64,000 nt of DNA from positions 1-64,000 of the forward strand of contig NZ_FOAN01000016.1 in the NCBI RefSeq assembly GCF_900109525.1, written 5' to 3'. This stretch comes from Allobosea lupini (GTDB lineage Bacteria; Pseudomonadota; Alphaproteobacteria; Rhizobiales; Beijerinckiaceae). Both the position numbers and the translations under genes were made by a program. Positions 44,322 to 57,331 of the stretch are shown one piece after another. Numbering within the stretch: the first letter of the stretch is position 1; each line of letters starts with the position of its first letter. The notes under the pieces were generated by a model that was given only the letters and a program-made list of their open reading frames with translations, had not been told where the DNA came from and did no database searches.

Positions 44322-44388
44322 TTCAATGATCCTTGAATTTAGGATTGACTCATGGTCGGCTGACGCCCATGATTCAACGATCATTGAA
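44322..44388. promoter_or_regulatory. Two ArsR-type operators in the arsR/MFS divergent promoter
   Basis: TTCAATGATCCTTGAA (44322-44337) and TTCAACGATCATTGAA (44373-44388) are both 16-bp palindromes with TTCAA/TTGAA arms around GATC. The second, reverse-complemented, differs from the first at one base. Centres are 51 bp apart, near five helical turns. One flanks the regulator start and the other the exporter start, so both genes are probably repressed by the same protein. Confidence 0.72.
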
Positions 44389-44420
44389 ATAGTCGGCAAC
44401 TCCCCACGGAGCGCTCTGCC

Positions 44421-45632
44421 ATGGACATCCGTCTCCTTCTGCTGGCCGGCGGCGCCTTCGCCATCGGCACGGGCAGCCTCGTCATCACCGGCATCCTGCC
44501 GAACCTCGCCGCCGCCTTCGGCGTCAGCGTCGACACCGCCGGCCTGCTGATCTCGATCTTCGCCATCGCCTACGCCATCGGCTCGCCGGTGCTCTCGACC
44601 CTGTTCGGCAATCTCGACCGCAAGCTCGTGCTGGTCGGCTCGCTGACGGTCTTCACCCTCGCCAATCTCCTCGCCGCCTTCACCAGCGACTTCGCCTGGC
44701 TGATGCTGGCGCGCATCGTCATGGCGCTCGGTTCGGGCGTGTTCATGCCGGCGGCGAACGCCGTCGCGGTGGCGCTCGTCCCGCCGGAGCGCCGGGCGCG
44801 CGCCATCGCGCTCGTCACCGGCGGCATGACCGTCTCGCTGATCCTCGGCGTGCCGCTCGGCACCGCCGTCGCCACGCTCGGCTGGCACTTCGCCTTCCTG
44901 GTCGTGGCGCTGTTCGGCGCGCTCGCCCTCGCCGGCCTCGTGGTCAAGATGCCGGCCGGCCTGCCGCGCGGTGCCAACACGCTCGCCGAGCGGCTGCAGG
45001 TCGCGCGCCGCGGCGACGTGCTGCTCGCACTCGGCACCACCGCGCTTTGGACCACCGGCGCCTTCACGCTCTACACCTATGTCGCGCCCTTCCTCTCGGC
45101 CCATGCCGGCATCTCCGGCCATTGGCTGAGCGCGACCCTGGTGCTGACCGGCATCGGCTCGGCACTGGGCAACCAGCTCGGCGGCCAGGCCAGCGACCGC
45201 TTCGGCCCGGTGCCGACGCTGACCTTGGTCCTGACCCTGCTCGCAGCCTCGCTCGCGGCCGCCTCGCTCGTCGCAGTGACGCTGCCGCCGGCGATGGCGA
45301 TCTTTGTCCTGCCGGTGATCCTGATGATCTGGAGCGGCGCCGGCTGGGCCGGGCATCCCTCGCAGATGTCGCGGCTCGCCTCGATGGCGCCCGATGCGGT
45401 CGTCGTCGCGCTCTCGCTCAACGCCTCGGCGCTCTATATCGGCATCGCCGCCGGCGCGGCGCTCGGCCAGCAGGTGCTGCGCCACGGCGCCTCCTGGGAG
45501 CTCGGCTTCGTCGGGGCGGCCTGCGAGCTCGGCGCACTCGGCCTGCTGCTGATCGCGACGCAGCGGCGCAAGGCGGCGGCGCGCGAGGCCGCCCGCGTCA
45601 GCGAGGTCGCGGTCGCGCCCTCCGTGCGCTGA
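44421..45632 (+). CDS. MFS exporter (DHA1-type)
   Basis: 403 residues with twelve predicted helices. GSLVITGILPNLAAAFGVSV opens the first helix pair, STLFGNLDRKLVLVGSL carries the loop 2-3 motif, and MTVSLILGVPLGTAVATLGW is the DHA1 motif C in helix 5, typical of antiporters. LASMAPDAVVVALSLNASAL is characteristic of arabinose-efflux/purine-exporter-like members. Its promoter overlaps an ArsR-type operator, so expression is likely induced by the regulator's ligand. The substrate is unknown. Confidence 0.93.
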   Translation: MDIRLLLLAGGAFAIGTGSLVITGILPNLAAAFGVSVDTAGLLISIFAIAYAIGSPVLSTLFGNLDRKLVLVGSLTVFTLANLLAAFTSDFAWLMLARIVMALGSGVFMPAANAVAVALVPPERRARAIALVTGGMTVSLILGVPLGTAVATLGWHFAFLVVALFGALALAGLVVKMPAGLPRGANTLAERLQVARRGDVLLALGTTALWTTGAFTLYTYVAPFLSAHAGISGHWLSATLVLTGIGSALGNQLGGQASDRFGPVPTLTLVLTLLAASLAAASLVAVTLPPAMAIFVLPVILMIWSGAGWAGHPSQMSRLASMAPDAVVVALSLNASALYIGIAAGAALGQQVLRHGASWELGFVGAACELGALGLLLIATQRRKAAAREAARVSEVAVAPSVR

Positions 45633-45658
45633 TGAGCACTGGCTGACCGACCACTCAG

Positions 45659-45683
45659 CCCGCTCGCCGTCACGGCGGGCGGG
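45659..45683. terminator. Hairpin between convergent MFS and methyltransferase genes
   Basis: CCCGCTCGCCG pairs with CGGCGGGCGGG (one T/G wobble) around TCA, followed by TTCTGCT. An outer 8-bp repeat GATGAGCA (45631-45638) and TGCTCATC (45687-45694) could extend it. It lies between two convergent stops and probably serves both. Confidence 0.6.
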
Positions 45684-45708
45684 TTCTGCTCATCCGTCGG
45701 AGCCAGTC

Positions 45709-46770
45709 TCAGGCCCTGACCTCGAACACCATGTTGAACGGCGTCTCGGTGGCGCGGCGGAACCGGGTGAAGCCGGCGTCGAGCGCCACCTTGCGCAAGC
45801 GCATCTCGCCGGCCTGCGCGCCGAGCCCGAGCCCGACCTCCTGCGACAGTGAAGCCGGCGTGCAGATCATCGTCGAGGCCCCGTAGAAGATCCGGCCCAC
45901 GGGATTGAGGTTCTGCTTGAGATTGTCGTGGGCAAAGGGCTCGACGATCATCCAGGTACCACCCTGCGCCAGCGTCTCCCTGACATGGCGGCCGGCCCCG
46001 ACCGGATCGCCCATGTCGTGCAGGCAGTCGAACATCGCGACGAGGTCGTAGCTCGCCGCCGGGAAGTCCTTGGCGCTGGCCCGCTCGAAAACGATGCGGT
46101 CGCCGACGCCGGCCTTGTCAGCCGCTTCCCTGCCCGTCTCGATCGAGGGGCCGTGATAGTCGAAGGCGTAAAAGCGCGATTTCGGATAGGCCTGCGCCAT
46201 CAGGATGGTCGAGGCGCCATGGCCGCAGCCGACATCGGCGACGACGGCGCCCGCCTCGAGCTTGGCCTTGACGCCGTCCAGCGCCGGAATCCAGCTGCTG
46301 ACCAGATTGGTGTTGTAGCCCGGCCGGAAGAAGCGCTCGGTGCCGCGGAACAGGCAGTTGCTGTGCTCGTGCCAGCCCAGTCCGGCGCCGGACCGGAAAG
46401 CCTCTTCGACCTTGGGCTCGTCGACCCACATCGACTGGACCACCTCGAAGGCCCCGGCGAAGAAGGCCGGGCTGCTCTCCTCGGCAAAGGCCATGGCCTG
46501 CTCCGGCGACAGGCTGAAGCTGTCGCTGCCCTCGTCATAGTCGATGTACTCGGCCGCCGCCTGGGCCGAGAGCCATTCGCGGACATAGCGTTCCTTCAGC
46601 CCAGTCCGGCTGGCGAGTTCCGCCGCCGTCACCGCTTTGCCGTCGGCCATCGCCTTGTAGAGCCCGAGCTGGTCGCCGAGGACGATGAGCGAGCCGGTGA
46701 CGCAGGCTCCGACGTCCCCGACGAGACGTCCCACCAAGGCATCCAGCTTTTGCGGGTCGGATTCACGCAT
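45709..46770 (-). CDS. SAM-dependent methyltransferase with N-terminal dimerisation/winged-helix domain
   Basis: 353 residues. The N-terminal part (1-90) resembles the winged-helix domain of plant-type O-methyltransferases (LYKAMADGKAVTAAELASRT, LKERYVREWLSAQAAA). The catalytic domain has AVVADVGCGHGASTILMAQA (motif I), YDLVAMFDCLHDMGDPVGAG and GGTWMIVEPFAHDNL. GAGGAG precedes the ATG at 46770. The substrate is unknown. It is divergent from carB. Confidence 0.9.
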   Translation of the reverse strand: MRESDPQKLDALVGRLVGDVGACVTGSLIVLGDQLGLYKAMADGKAVTAAELASRTGLKERYVREWLSAQAAAEYIDYDEGSDSFSLSPEQAMAFAEESSPAFFAGAFEVVQSMWVDEPKVEEAFRSGAGLGWHEHSNCLFRGTERFFRPGYNTNLVSSWIPALDGVKAKLEAGAVVADVGCGHGASTILMAQAYPKSRFYAFDYHGPSIETGREAADKAGVGDRIVFERASAKDFPAASYDLVAMFDCLHDMGDPVGAGRHVRETLAQGGTWMIVEPFAHDNLKQNLNPVGRIFYGASTMICTPASLSQEVGLGLGAQAGEMRLRKVALDAGFTRFRRATETPFNMVFEVRA

Positions 46771-46971
46771 GGCCAAGCTCCTCTGGTTGGGGAGGGCGTG
46801 GCCGGGCCTCACGCGAACCGGCTCGACGCCATCGCGGAAGCCGATGCTATACCCCGCCGGTCACCACTCAACTGCGCAGAGGGAGAAACGCGCCACATCT
46901 GCGCGCATGACCTGTGTGCGCATGACAGGAAGTAGCGCTTTCCGCTTCCCCCCGCCGCCTCCCCCGTCTAT

Positions 46972-47006
46972 AGCGAGCGCCTAGCATTCATCTTCAGGCG
47001 CTCGCT
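46972..47006. promoter_or_regulatory. 11-bp perfect inverted repeat upstream of carB
   Basis: AGCGAGCGCCT and AGGCGCTCGCT pair perfectly around a 13-nt loop, 60 nt before the carB start. A possible -10 box TATAGC (46969-46974) overlaps its left arm, so it could be an operator or a leader hairpin of the carB message. No leader peptide with pyrimidine-type slippage sequence was seen. Confidence 0.5.
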
Positions 47007-47065
47007 GGCCCCCGCTCCTTTCGATCGGACGGGTCATGCGCGCCCGCACGGAACCGGTCGAGACC

Positions 47066-50398
<3,333 letters not shown>

Positions 50399-50500
50399 CC
50401 GGCCGCGCGGCGAAGTAGTTTTTCGACGATCGGGAGCGGTGCGGGCGCGTTGGCAAAAGCTGGCGCGGTCGTCATCGCTTTTCATAACTGGGACGGAACG

Positions 50501-50974
50501 ATGGACAAGGTTCCCATGACGGCCGGCGGTTTCGCCGCCCTCGAAGTCGAGTTGAAGCAGCGCCAGCAGGTCGAGCGCCCGCGCATCATCCAGGCGATCG
50601 CCGAGGCGCGCGCGCTGGGCGACCTGTCGGAGAATGCCGAATACCATGCTGCCAAGGAGGCCCAGTCGCTCAACGAGGGCCGGATCATGGAGCTGGAATC
50701 GCTGATCGGCCGCGCCGATATCATCGATATCAGCAAGCTCGGCGGCGACACGATCAAGTTCGGCGCCACCGTCACGCTGATCGATGACGATACCGAAGAG
50801 AAGAAGCTCTATCAGATCGTCGGCGAGCCGGAATCGGACGTGAAGTCCGGCAAGGTCTCGATCGGCTCGCCGATCGCGCGCGCTTTGATCGGCAAGAAGG
50901 TCGGCGATTCCGTCCATGTCAACACGCCGGGCGGCGGCAAGTCCTATGAGGTCGTCAGCGTCGCCTTCCGCTAG
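50501..50974 (+). CDS. greA: Transcription elongation factor GreA
   Basis: 157 residues, the standard length. The N-terminal coiled coil holds [20 protein letters not shown] and the acidic tip [14 protein letters not shown], whose acids help polymerase cleave backtracked RNA. The C-terminal FKBP-like domain ends with [12 protein letters not shown] 50501 is preceded by GGGACGGAA; a longer frame to 50450 is not supported. It lies downstream of carB, a frequent neighbourhood in alphaproteobacteria. Confidence 0.98.
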   Translation: MDKVPMTAGGFAALEVELKQRQQVERPRIIQAIAEARALGDLSENAEYHAAKEAQSLNEGRIMELESLIGRADIIDISKLGGDTIKFGATVTLIDDDTEEKKLYQIVGEPESDVKSGKVSIGSPIARALIGKKVGDSVHVNTPGGGKSYEVVSVAFR

Positions 50975-51091
50975 AGCCGGATCCGATCAGATCGACTCAA
51001 TCGGATCGGTGAATCCGTCTCTCACTTTGAATTGGAGACCGGGTTACCGATCGACTTGCGGTGCAAGTTGATCGGAACGGGCTCTGAGCGG
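50973..51091. repeat. Dispersed intergenic repeat with nested inverted repeats
   Basis: It begins at the greA stop with TAGAGCCGGATCCGATCAG and ends TGATCGGAACGGGCTCT, so its ends are inverted (AGAGCC/GGGCTCT and CCGATCA/TGATCGG). Inside are CGATCAGATCGACTCAATCG and ACTTGCGGTGCAAGT palindromes. The style matches short mosaic repeats in intergenic regions of Bosea- and Methylobacterium-like genomes; copies elsewhere cannot be checked here. Confidence 0.55.
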
Positions 51092-51157
51092 CGCTTGTGA
51101 CTTGGCCAGCCCGGCGGCAGCTCCTAGATTAGGGAACTGCCTGCCGGAGACCACGCC

Positions 51158-51646
51158 ATGACCACGCGTCGCGCATTTCTCACCGGGTCCGCCACGCTCG
51201 CCGCTAGCGGGCTCGTTTCGTTTTCGGCTTCCGCTCAGCCCGTCTCGATCGGCGCGATCAAGGTCGATGCCCGCAGCCTCGGCCCGCTCGGCTGGGGCGA
51301 GAACGCCCCGCGGATCGGCCGAGCCTTCGAAAGCCGGCTCGCCAGCGAACTTCTGCCGTTGCGTCGCCGTGGTGGCCCGACCTTGCACGTGACCGTGCGC
51401 TGGCTCTGGCTCGGCGCGGGTGTCGGCGGTGGTATGCCCGGCGACGGCGGCGGCGGCAGCGACGACAACATGGTGAGCATCATCGAGGTCGCCGATCGCG
51501 GCCGCCCGCTCGTCAGCCGCGAAATCCGTTCGATGCTGCCATCCAGCTCCGGCGGCGCCTGGTATCGCCCCGATGTTGACCAGCGCCGCATCGCCGCGCT
51601 GCTCGAAAACAACGCCCAATGGATTCGCCGATATCTCGGCGCCTGA
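51158..51646 (+). CDS. Tat-exported hypothetical protein, paralog of the next gene
   Basis: 162 residues. TTRRAFLTGSATLAASGLVS is a twin-arginine signal peptide with a Ser-Ala-Gln-like cleavage site near 27. The mature part has IGAIKVDARSLGPLGWGENA, THVTVRWLWL-like beta strands and a Gly/Asp-rich loop (GDGGGGSDDN). The C-terminus WYRPDVDQRRIAALLENNAQ is shared with the downstream lipoprotein. GCCGGAGACCACGCC precedes the ATG. The function is unknown. Confidence 0.82.
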   Translation: MTTRRAFLTGSATLAASGLVSFSASAQPVSIGAIKVDARSLGPLGWGENAPRIGRAFESRLASELLPLRRRGGPTLHVTVRWLWLGAGVGGGMPGDGGGGSDDNMVSIIEVADRGRPLVSREIRSMLPSSSGGAWYRPDVDQRRIAALLENNAQWIRRYLGA

Positions 51647-51650
51647 GGCT

Positions 51651-52124
51651 ATGCTCGCACGCCGCACCATCCTGACTGGTCTTGCCGCAGCCCTGCTGGC
51701 TGGCTGCCAGACGGCCGTGCAGACCGCCTCCCCCGTCGCGATCGGCGCGATCCGTGTCGATACCGGGCCACTTGCGGCAAAGGGAAAGAGCGCCACCGCG
51801 GCCGCAATCAGGCCGATGCTGGAGCGCGAGCTCGCCAGCCTGCGCAGCGCAGCAAGGCACAGCGCGACCCTGCACGTCACCGTCACCGGGCTTTACCTGA
51901 CGAGCTATGCCGGAGGGCAGTCCGCCACCCTCGGCAACGACACGCTCGAAAGCGAAGCGGTGCTGGTCGGCACCGGCGGCCGCGAGCTTGCCCGCTATCC
52001 CGTGATGTCCATCATGGCGCCGAGCTTCAGCGGCGCCTGGTATCTGCCGGACATCAACCAGCGGCGGATCGACGCCCTGGTCGCGAACAACGCGCAATGG
52101 ATCAGGCAGGCGCTCGGGCGTTGA
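51651..52124 (+). CDS. Lipoprotein paralogous to the upstream Tat protein
   Basis: 157 residues. RRTILTGLAAALLAGCQTAV is a lipoprotein signal with lipobox LAGC, and it also keeps twin arginines, so it may be a Tat lipoprotein. IGAIRVDTGPLAAKGKSATA, LHVTVTGLYL and WYLPDINQRRIDALVANNAQ match the upstream protein along the whole length. It starts 4 nt after that gene's stop. This is a tandem duplication in which one copy became membrane-anchored. The function is unknown. Confidence 0.83.
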   Translation: MLARRTILTGLAAALLAGCQTAVQTASPVAIGAIRVDTGPLAAKGKSATAAAIRPMLERELASLRSAARHSATLHVTVTGLYLTSYAGGQSATLGNDTLESEAVLVGTGGRELARYPVMSIMAPSFSGAWYLPDINQRRIDALVANNAQWIRQALGR

Positions 52125-52133
52125 GCGACCGCG

Positions 52134-52595
52134 CTAAAGCGGCGCGATCGGCGCGTCCTTGACCCGGTCTAGCGCCAGCGCCGTGCGGACATTGCGGACA
52201 TTCGGCAATGCCGTCAGGTCGGCGACGAAGTCCTGGAAGGCCTTGAGGTCGGTCGCGACGCATTTCAGGATGAAATCGATGTCACCCGACAGCGTCCAGC
52301 ACTCGCGCACCAGCGACCAGCTGCGGATGCGCTCCTGGAAGATGGCGAGATCGGCTTCGGCCTGGCTGGCGAGATGGACGAAGGCGAAGCAGACGACCTC
52401 GATGCCGAGCTTGCGCTCGTCGAGCAGTGCCCGATAGCCGGTAATCACCCCGGCTTCTTCGAGCGCGCGGACGCGCCTGAGGCAAGGCGGCGGCGATATG
52501 CCGACCCGGCTCGCGAGCTCGACATTGGTCATGCGCCCGTCACTCTGCAGTTCCGTAAGGATGCGGAGATCGATCTCGTCGAGTTTGGCGCGCAC
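52134..52595 (-). CDS. Lrp/AsnC-family transcriptional regulator
   Basis: 153 residues from a GTG with AGGAGG four bases upstream. The helix-turn-helix reads LDEIDLRILTELQSDGRMTN, VELASRVGISPPPCLRRVRA and LEEAGVITGYRALLD. The RAM ligand domain follows with VRECWTLSGDIDFILKCVAT and LPNVRNVRTALAL. It is a typical feast/famine regulator responding to an amino acid. The gene is divergent from the ELM1-like gene, and its stop is 9 nt from the convergent lipoprotein stop. Confidence 0.94.
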   Translation of the reverse strand: MRAKLDEIDLRILTELQSDGRMTNVELASRVGISPPPCLRRVRALEEAGVITGYRALLDERKLGIEVVCFAFVHLASQAEADLAIFQERIRSWSLVRECWTLSGDIDFILKCVATDLKAFQDFVADLTALPNVRNVRTALALDRVKDAPIAPL

Positions 52596-52700
52596 AAATC
52601 CTCCTGAAAAAGAGCCGCGCAGGTGTAGACGGGCCATCGAAGCGTTACAAGGCATCGACCCACGCCAATCCCGGGCCAAACCGCCGTGCCGACAGAAAAG

Positions 52701-54687
<1,987 letters not shown>

Positions 54688-54797
54688 CGGGAACCACAAC
54701 CCATCACTGGAATTGATCAGTTCCAGCACGATATTAAGGGCGAAAATCAACGGTCCCGGCAAAGGAGTCGTTGACCGGACACTGCTATCCCCCCATC

Positions 54798-54812
54798 ATG
54801 CGTTGAACGCAT
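54798..54812. promoter_or_regulatory. T-N11-A LysR box in front of lsrB
   Basis: ATGCGTTGAACGCAT is a perfect 15-bp palindrome that fits T-N11-A exactly. It lies 17 bp before the GTG start, next to a GGGGGGAA ribosome binding site, a place suited to autorepression. The extended sequence ends CGCATAAC, which recurs at 55841-55848 upstream of the sRNA gene. Confidence 0.68.
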
Positions 54813-54829
54813 AACACGGGGGGAACGCG

Positions 54830-55720
54830 GTGGATTGGGACCGCATCCGAATCTTCTACACGGTTGCTGAATCGGGAAGCTTCACCAAGGCCGGAGACGG
54901 GCTCGGCCTCAGCCAATCGGCTGTGAGCCGCCAGATCGGTGCGCTGGAGCGCGAATTGCGCGCGCCTTTGTTCCATCGGCATACGCGCGGCCTCATTCTC
55001 ACCGAGCAGGGCGAACTCCTCTGGCGCGCCGCGCGCGAGATGACGCAACGCCTGGAGCGGACACGCGCCCAGCTCTCGGAGACGCGCGAGCATCCCTCCG
55101 GCGAGCTCAAGGTCACCGCGACGCGCGGCCTCGGTGGGCATTGGCTGACACCACGTTTGGCCGAGTTCCTCGACCTCTATCCCGACATCAAGGTCGAGCT
55201 GATCCTCACCGACGAGGAGCTCGACCTCTCGATGCGCGAGGCCGACATCGCGATTCGCCTGCGCCAGCCGCAGCAGCCCGACCTGATTCAGCGCCGGCTC
55301 TTCACCGTGCACTTCCATGTCTACGGCTCGCCGGCCTATATCAAGCGCTTCGGCGAGCCGAAGACCTATGAAGAGCTCGACAACCACCGGCTGCTCTCCT
55401 TCGGCGCCTCCTCGCCGTCCTATCTGACGGCAGTGCACTGGCTCGGCACGCTTGGCCGCGACCAGCGCAATCCGCGTCCGATCCATCTCACCGTCAACAA
55501 CATCACGGCGATGAAGCGCGCGGTCGATTCGGGTGCCGGCATCGCGATCCTGCCCGACTACCTGATCGAGGCCGGCTCCCCGCTCGTGCAGTTGATGCGC
55601 GAGACCGAGATGCCGCAGCTCGAAAGCTATCTGGTCTATCCCGAGGAGATGAAATCGGTCGCCCGCGTGCAGGTCTTCCGCGATTTCCTGATCCAGAAGG
55701 CCCAGCGCTGGACCTATTGA
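54830..55720 (+). CDS. lsrB: LysR-family regulator LsrB/VtlR
   Basis: 296 residues from a GTG with a GGGGGGAA ribosome binding site. The DNA-binding domain has WDRIRIFYTVAESGSFTKAG and SQSAVSRQIGALERELRAPL. The effector domain has TRGLGGHWLTPRLAEFLDLY, ADIAIRLRQPQQPD and YLVYPEEMKSVARVQVFRDF. High conservation of this N-terminus and its place after trxB match LsrB of Sinorhizobium/Agrobacterium and VtlR of Brucella, which control redox, envelope and AbcR sRNA genes. A T-N11-A palindrome precedes it and an AbcR-like RNA follows. Confidence 0.9.
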   Translation: MDWDRIRIFYTVAESGSFTKAGDGLGLSQSAVSRQIGALERELRAPLFHRHTRGLILTEQGELLWRAAREMTQRLERTRAQLSETREHPSGELKVTATRGLGGHWLTPRLAEFLDLYPDIKVELILTDEELDLSMREADIAIRLRQPQQPDLIQRRLFTVHFHVYGSPAYIKRFGEPKTYEELDNHRLLSFGASSPSYLTAVHWLGTLGRDQRNPRPIHLTVNNITAMKRAVDSGAGIAILPDYLIEAGSPLVQLMRETEMPQLESYLVYPEEMKSVARVQVFRDFLIQKAQRWTY

Positions 55721-55729
55721 AAAACAGGC

Positions 55730-55758
55730 GGGCGCTGCCGCAAATCGCGGCAGCGCCC
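55730..55758 (+). terminator. Hairpin terminator after lsrB
   Basis: GGGCGCTGCCGC and GCGGCAGCGCCC form a perfect 12-bp GC-rich stem with loop AAATC, starting 9 nt after the lsrB stop. A T run is missing, so it may stabilise the 3' end or be a weak intrinsic terminator. Confidence 0.65.
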
Positions 55759-55830
55759 TGCCCTATGCCGGCTGCGCATGCGTACCACGCGCGGTCTCCT
55801 GGGAATTGTGACGAATTATAGCAATGAGTC

Positions 55831-55848
55831 ATGTCGCCAGCGCATAAC
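55831..55848. promoter_or_regulatory. Candidate LsrB box upstream of the AbcR-like sRNA
   Basis: ATGTCGCCAGCGCATAAC fits T-N11-A and shares ATG and CGCATAAC with the box before lsrB (12 of 18 positions match). Its centre lies about 65 bp before the predicted sRNA start, the classic site of LysR activation. Confidence 0.5.
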
Positions 55849-55902
55849 CGACCCGCCCAATGCTGCATTGCGAGAAGGCAGGGAGTGCCCGATATTCAGC
55901 CC

Positions 55903-56039
55903 ACGGTTGTTCGGAACGGGCTCCGCATCTCCTCCCGGCGTTGAGTTCGTTCCAGCCGTTCCCCTCTGAGATGTTTGGCGCTTTTGCGCTGGATGTTTCA
56001 AACTTTCAGGCCGGCTCCTTCGGGACGCCGGCCTTTTTT
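55903..56039 (+). ncRNA. AbcR-like (alpha-r15 family) trans-acting small RNA
   Basis: A promoter-like TTGCGA (55868-55873), 17-nt spacer and GATATT (55891-55896) predict a start near 55903. The RNA ends with a strong terminator: GGCCGGC/GCCGGCC stem and a T6 run at 56008-56039. Between are C/U-rich anti-Shine-Dalgarno-like stretches CTCCTCCC (about 55929-55936) and TTCCCCTCT, a long-range GGAACGG/CCGTTCC pairing and a GGCGC-TTTT-GCGCT hairpin. This three-hairpin layout, and its place after lsrB, match AbcR sRNAs, Hfq-dependent repressors of ABC-transporter mRNAs. No second copy was found. The 5' end is approximate. Confidence 0.68.
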
Positions 56040-56230
56040 CTTGCCCTCTTCGGCGCCATCTTTTCAGACTAGTCCACGCGCCGTCCCATGGTGATGAACC
56101 GCGCCGTCATTCGGGGCGGCCTGCAGCGCCGAGCCCCTATGCGCTACCTGTTCAAAAAAGAGCTCCGTCATCTCGGTCGCAGCGAAGCGGAGCGCCGGAA
56201 TGACGAGGGCGAAGGAATAGGTCCGAGCGC

Positions 56231-57331
56231 CTATTTCGCGGTCCTGACCTCGCTGCGAAACAGCGTGATCCAGTCGTCCGAGCCGATGCCGCGGCATTCG
56301 CCCATCATGCTGAACCCGGTCAGGGCGAAGCCGGTGCCGGTCCAGGCATAGCCGCCCAGGGCGCCGCAATCGCCGATGCCGCGCCCCTTGGCGAAATACT
56401 CGATGCGGCCGGTCTTCGGCTCGAACGCGCCATTGACCAGCGTGTTCTTCTCGCTGTCGTCGGTCCAGGGGAACTCGACGGGCCGGGCGCTCGCCACGGC
56501 ACCGTTCTCGACGATCCAGAAGGCGTTGGAGGCATTGTAGGCGCCGAGCGAGCAGGTCAGCGAGACCAGGCTGCGCCTGGCATCGAGCCGCCAGGCCATG
56601 TCCTGCTTCGTGGTCATCTCGCCATCTTCGCACTGGTCGGGATCGCGCTGCTTGATCTGCCTGCGCAAGGCCGCCGCGAGCGCCTTGGCATCCTTCTCCG
56701 AGAGGGCACCGCTGGCGGGCCTGGCCGTGATCACCGGCATCGCCGGAGCGGCCGGGGCAGTTCCGACGCTGCCCTTCCGGATCAGGGCCGTGGGCGTGCT
56801 GAGCCTGCCCTGCTGCTCGTCGATCCAGAGCAGCGCCGCGACGGCGCCGGAGAGCGAAACCTCGGCCGTAGCGCCGGGAACGGCGACCGACAGTTTCGTC
56901 GCCTTGCGCGCCGCATCGATGAATGCTGTCATCTCCGCCGGCTGGAAGGTCACCGTCGCCAGGTCGGCATCGGCCGCGACCGGCATGGATTTGCCGCCGG
57001 CCGGGAAAGCCGCGCCATCGAGCTTGAGCTCGACGGTGAGCGGCGGCTTCTGCCATTCGCCGCGCAGCCGCAGCACCAATTTGGCAGCCCCTTCCGGCCC
57101 AGCCGGGCGCTCCAGACGCAGATAGGCGATCGTGTCGGTGCCGTCGGAGGGCACGGACAGCGCCGTGCAGCTCTTGAGATTGTCGCAGCCGGCCATCCAG
57201 TCGCGGAAGCCCTTCGGCTGAGGCACAGCCGCCAAGGCCAGCGCCGGCAGCATGGCGAGCGCGCTCCCCGAAGCGAGCGCCCTCACCCGATCAGGAAACC
57301 TGTTCCCAGCGCTGTGCCGCATCGTCGTCAT
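56231..57331 (-). CDS. DUF1176-domain secreted protein
   Basis: 366 residues. A signal peptide (LASGSALAMLPALALA) is followed by a DUF1176-type domain: FRDWMAGCDNLKSCTALSVP near 42, LRLERPAGPEGAAKLVLRLR, and a C-terminal half with DMAWRLDARRSLVSLTCSLG and IGDCGALGGYAWTGTGFALT. Conserved cysteine pairs suggest disulfides in the periplasm. The function is unknown. It starts inside the 3' end of moaE (41 nt overlap; an ATG nine bases in would shorten this) and is the last gene of the uvrC-pgsA-moaD-moaE direction. Confidence 0.88.
   Translation of the reverse strand: MTTMRHSAGNRFPDRVRALASGSALAMLPALALAAVPQPKGFRDWMAGCDNLKSCTALSVPSDGTDTIAYLRLERPAGPEGAAKLVLRLRGEWQKPPLTVELKLDGAAFPAGGKSMPVAADADLATVTFQPAEMTAFIDAARKATKLSVAVPGATAEVSLSGAVAALLWIDEQQGRLSTPTALIRKGSVGTAPAAPAMPVITARPASGALSEKDAKALAAALRRQIKQRDPDQCEDGEMTTKQDMAWRLDARRSLVSLTCSLGAYNASNAFWIVENGAVASARPVEFPWTDDSEKNTLVNGAFEPKTGRIEYFAKGRGIGDCGALGGYAWTGTGFALTGFSMMGECRGIGSDDWITLFRSEVRTAK

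Noticed and set aside
55778-55792. ATGCGTACCACGCGC as a third LsrB box
   Set aside because: It resembles the lsrB palindrome but lacks the T-N11-A ending and lies far from the predicted sRNA promoter.
55759-55867. A second AbcR copy between lsrB and the called sRNA
   Set aside because: No second terminator with a T run and no C/U-rich seed is present.
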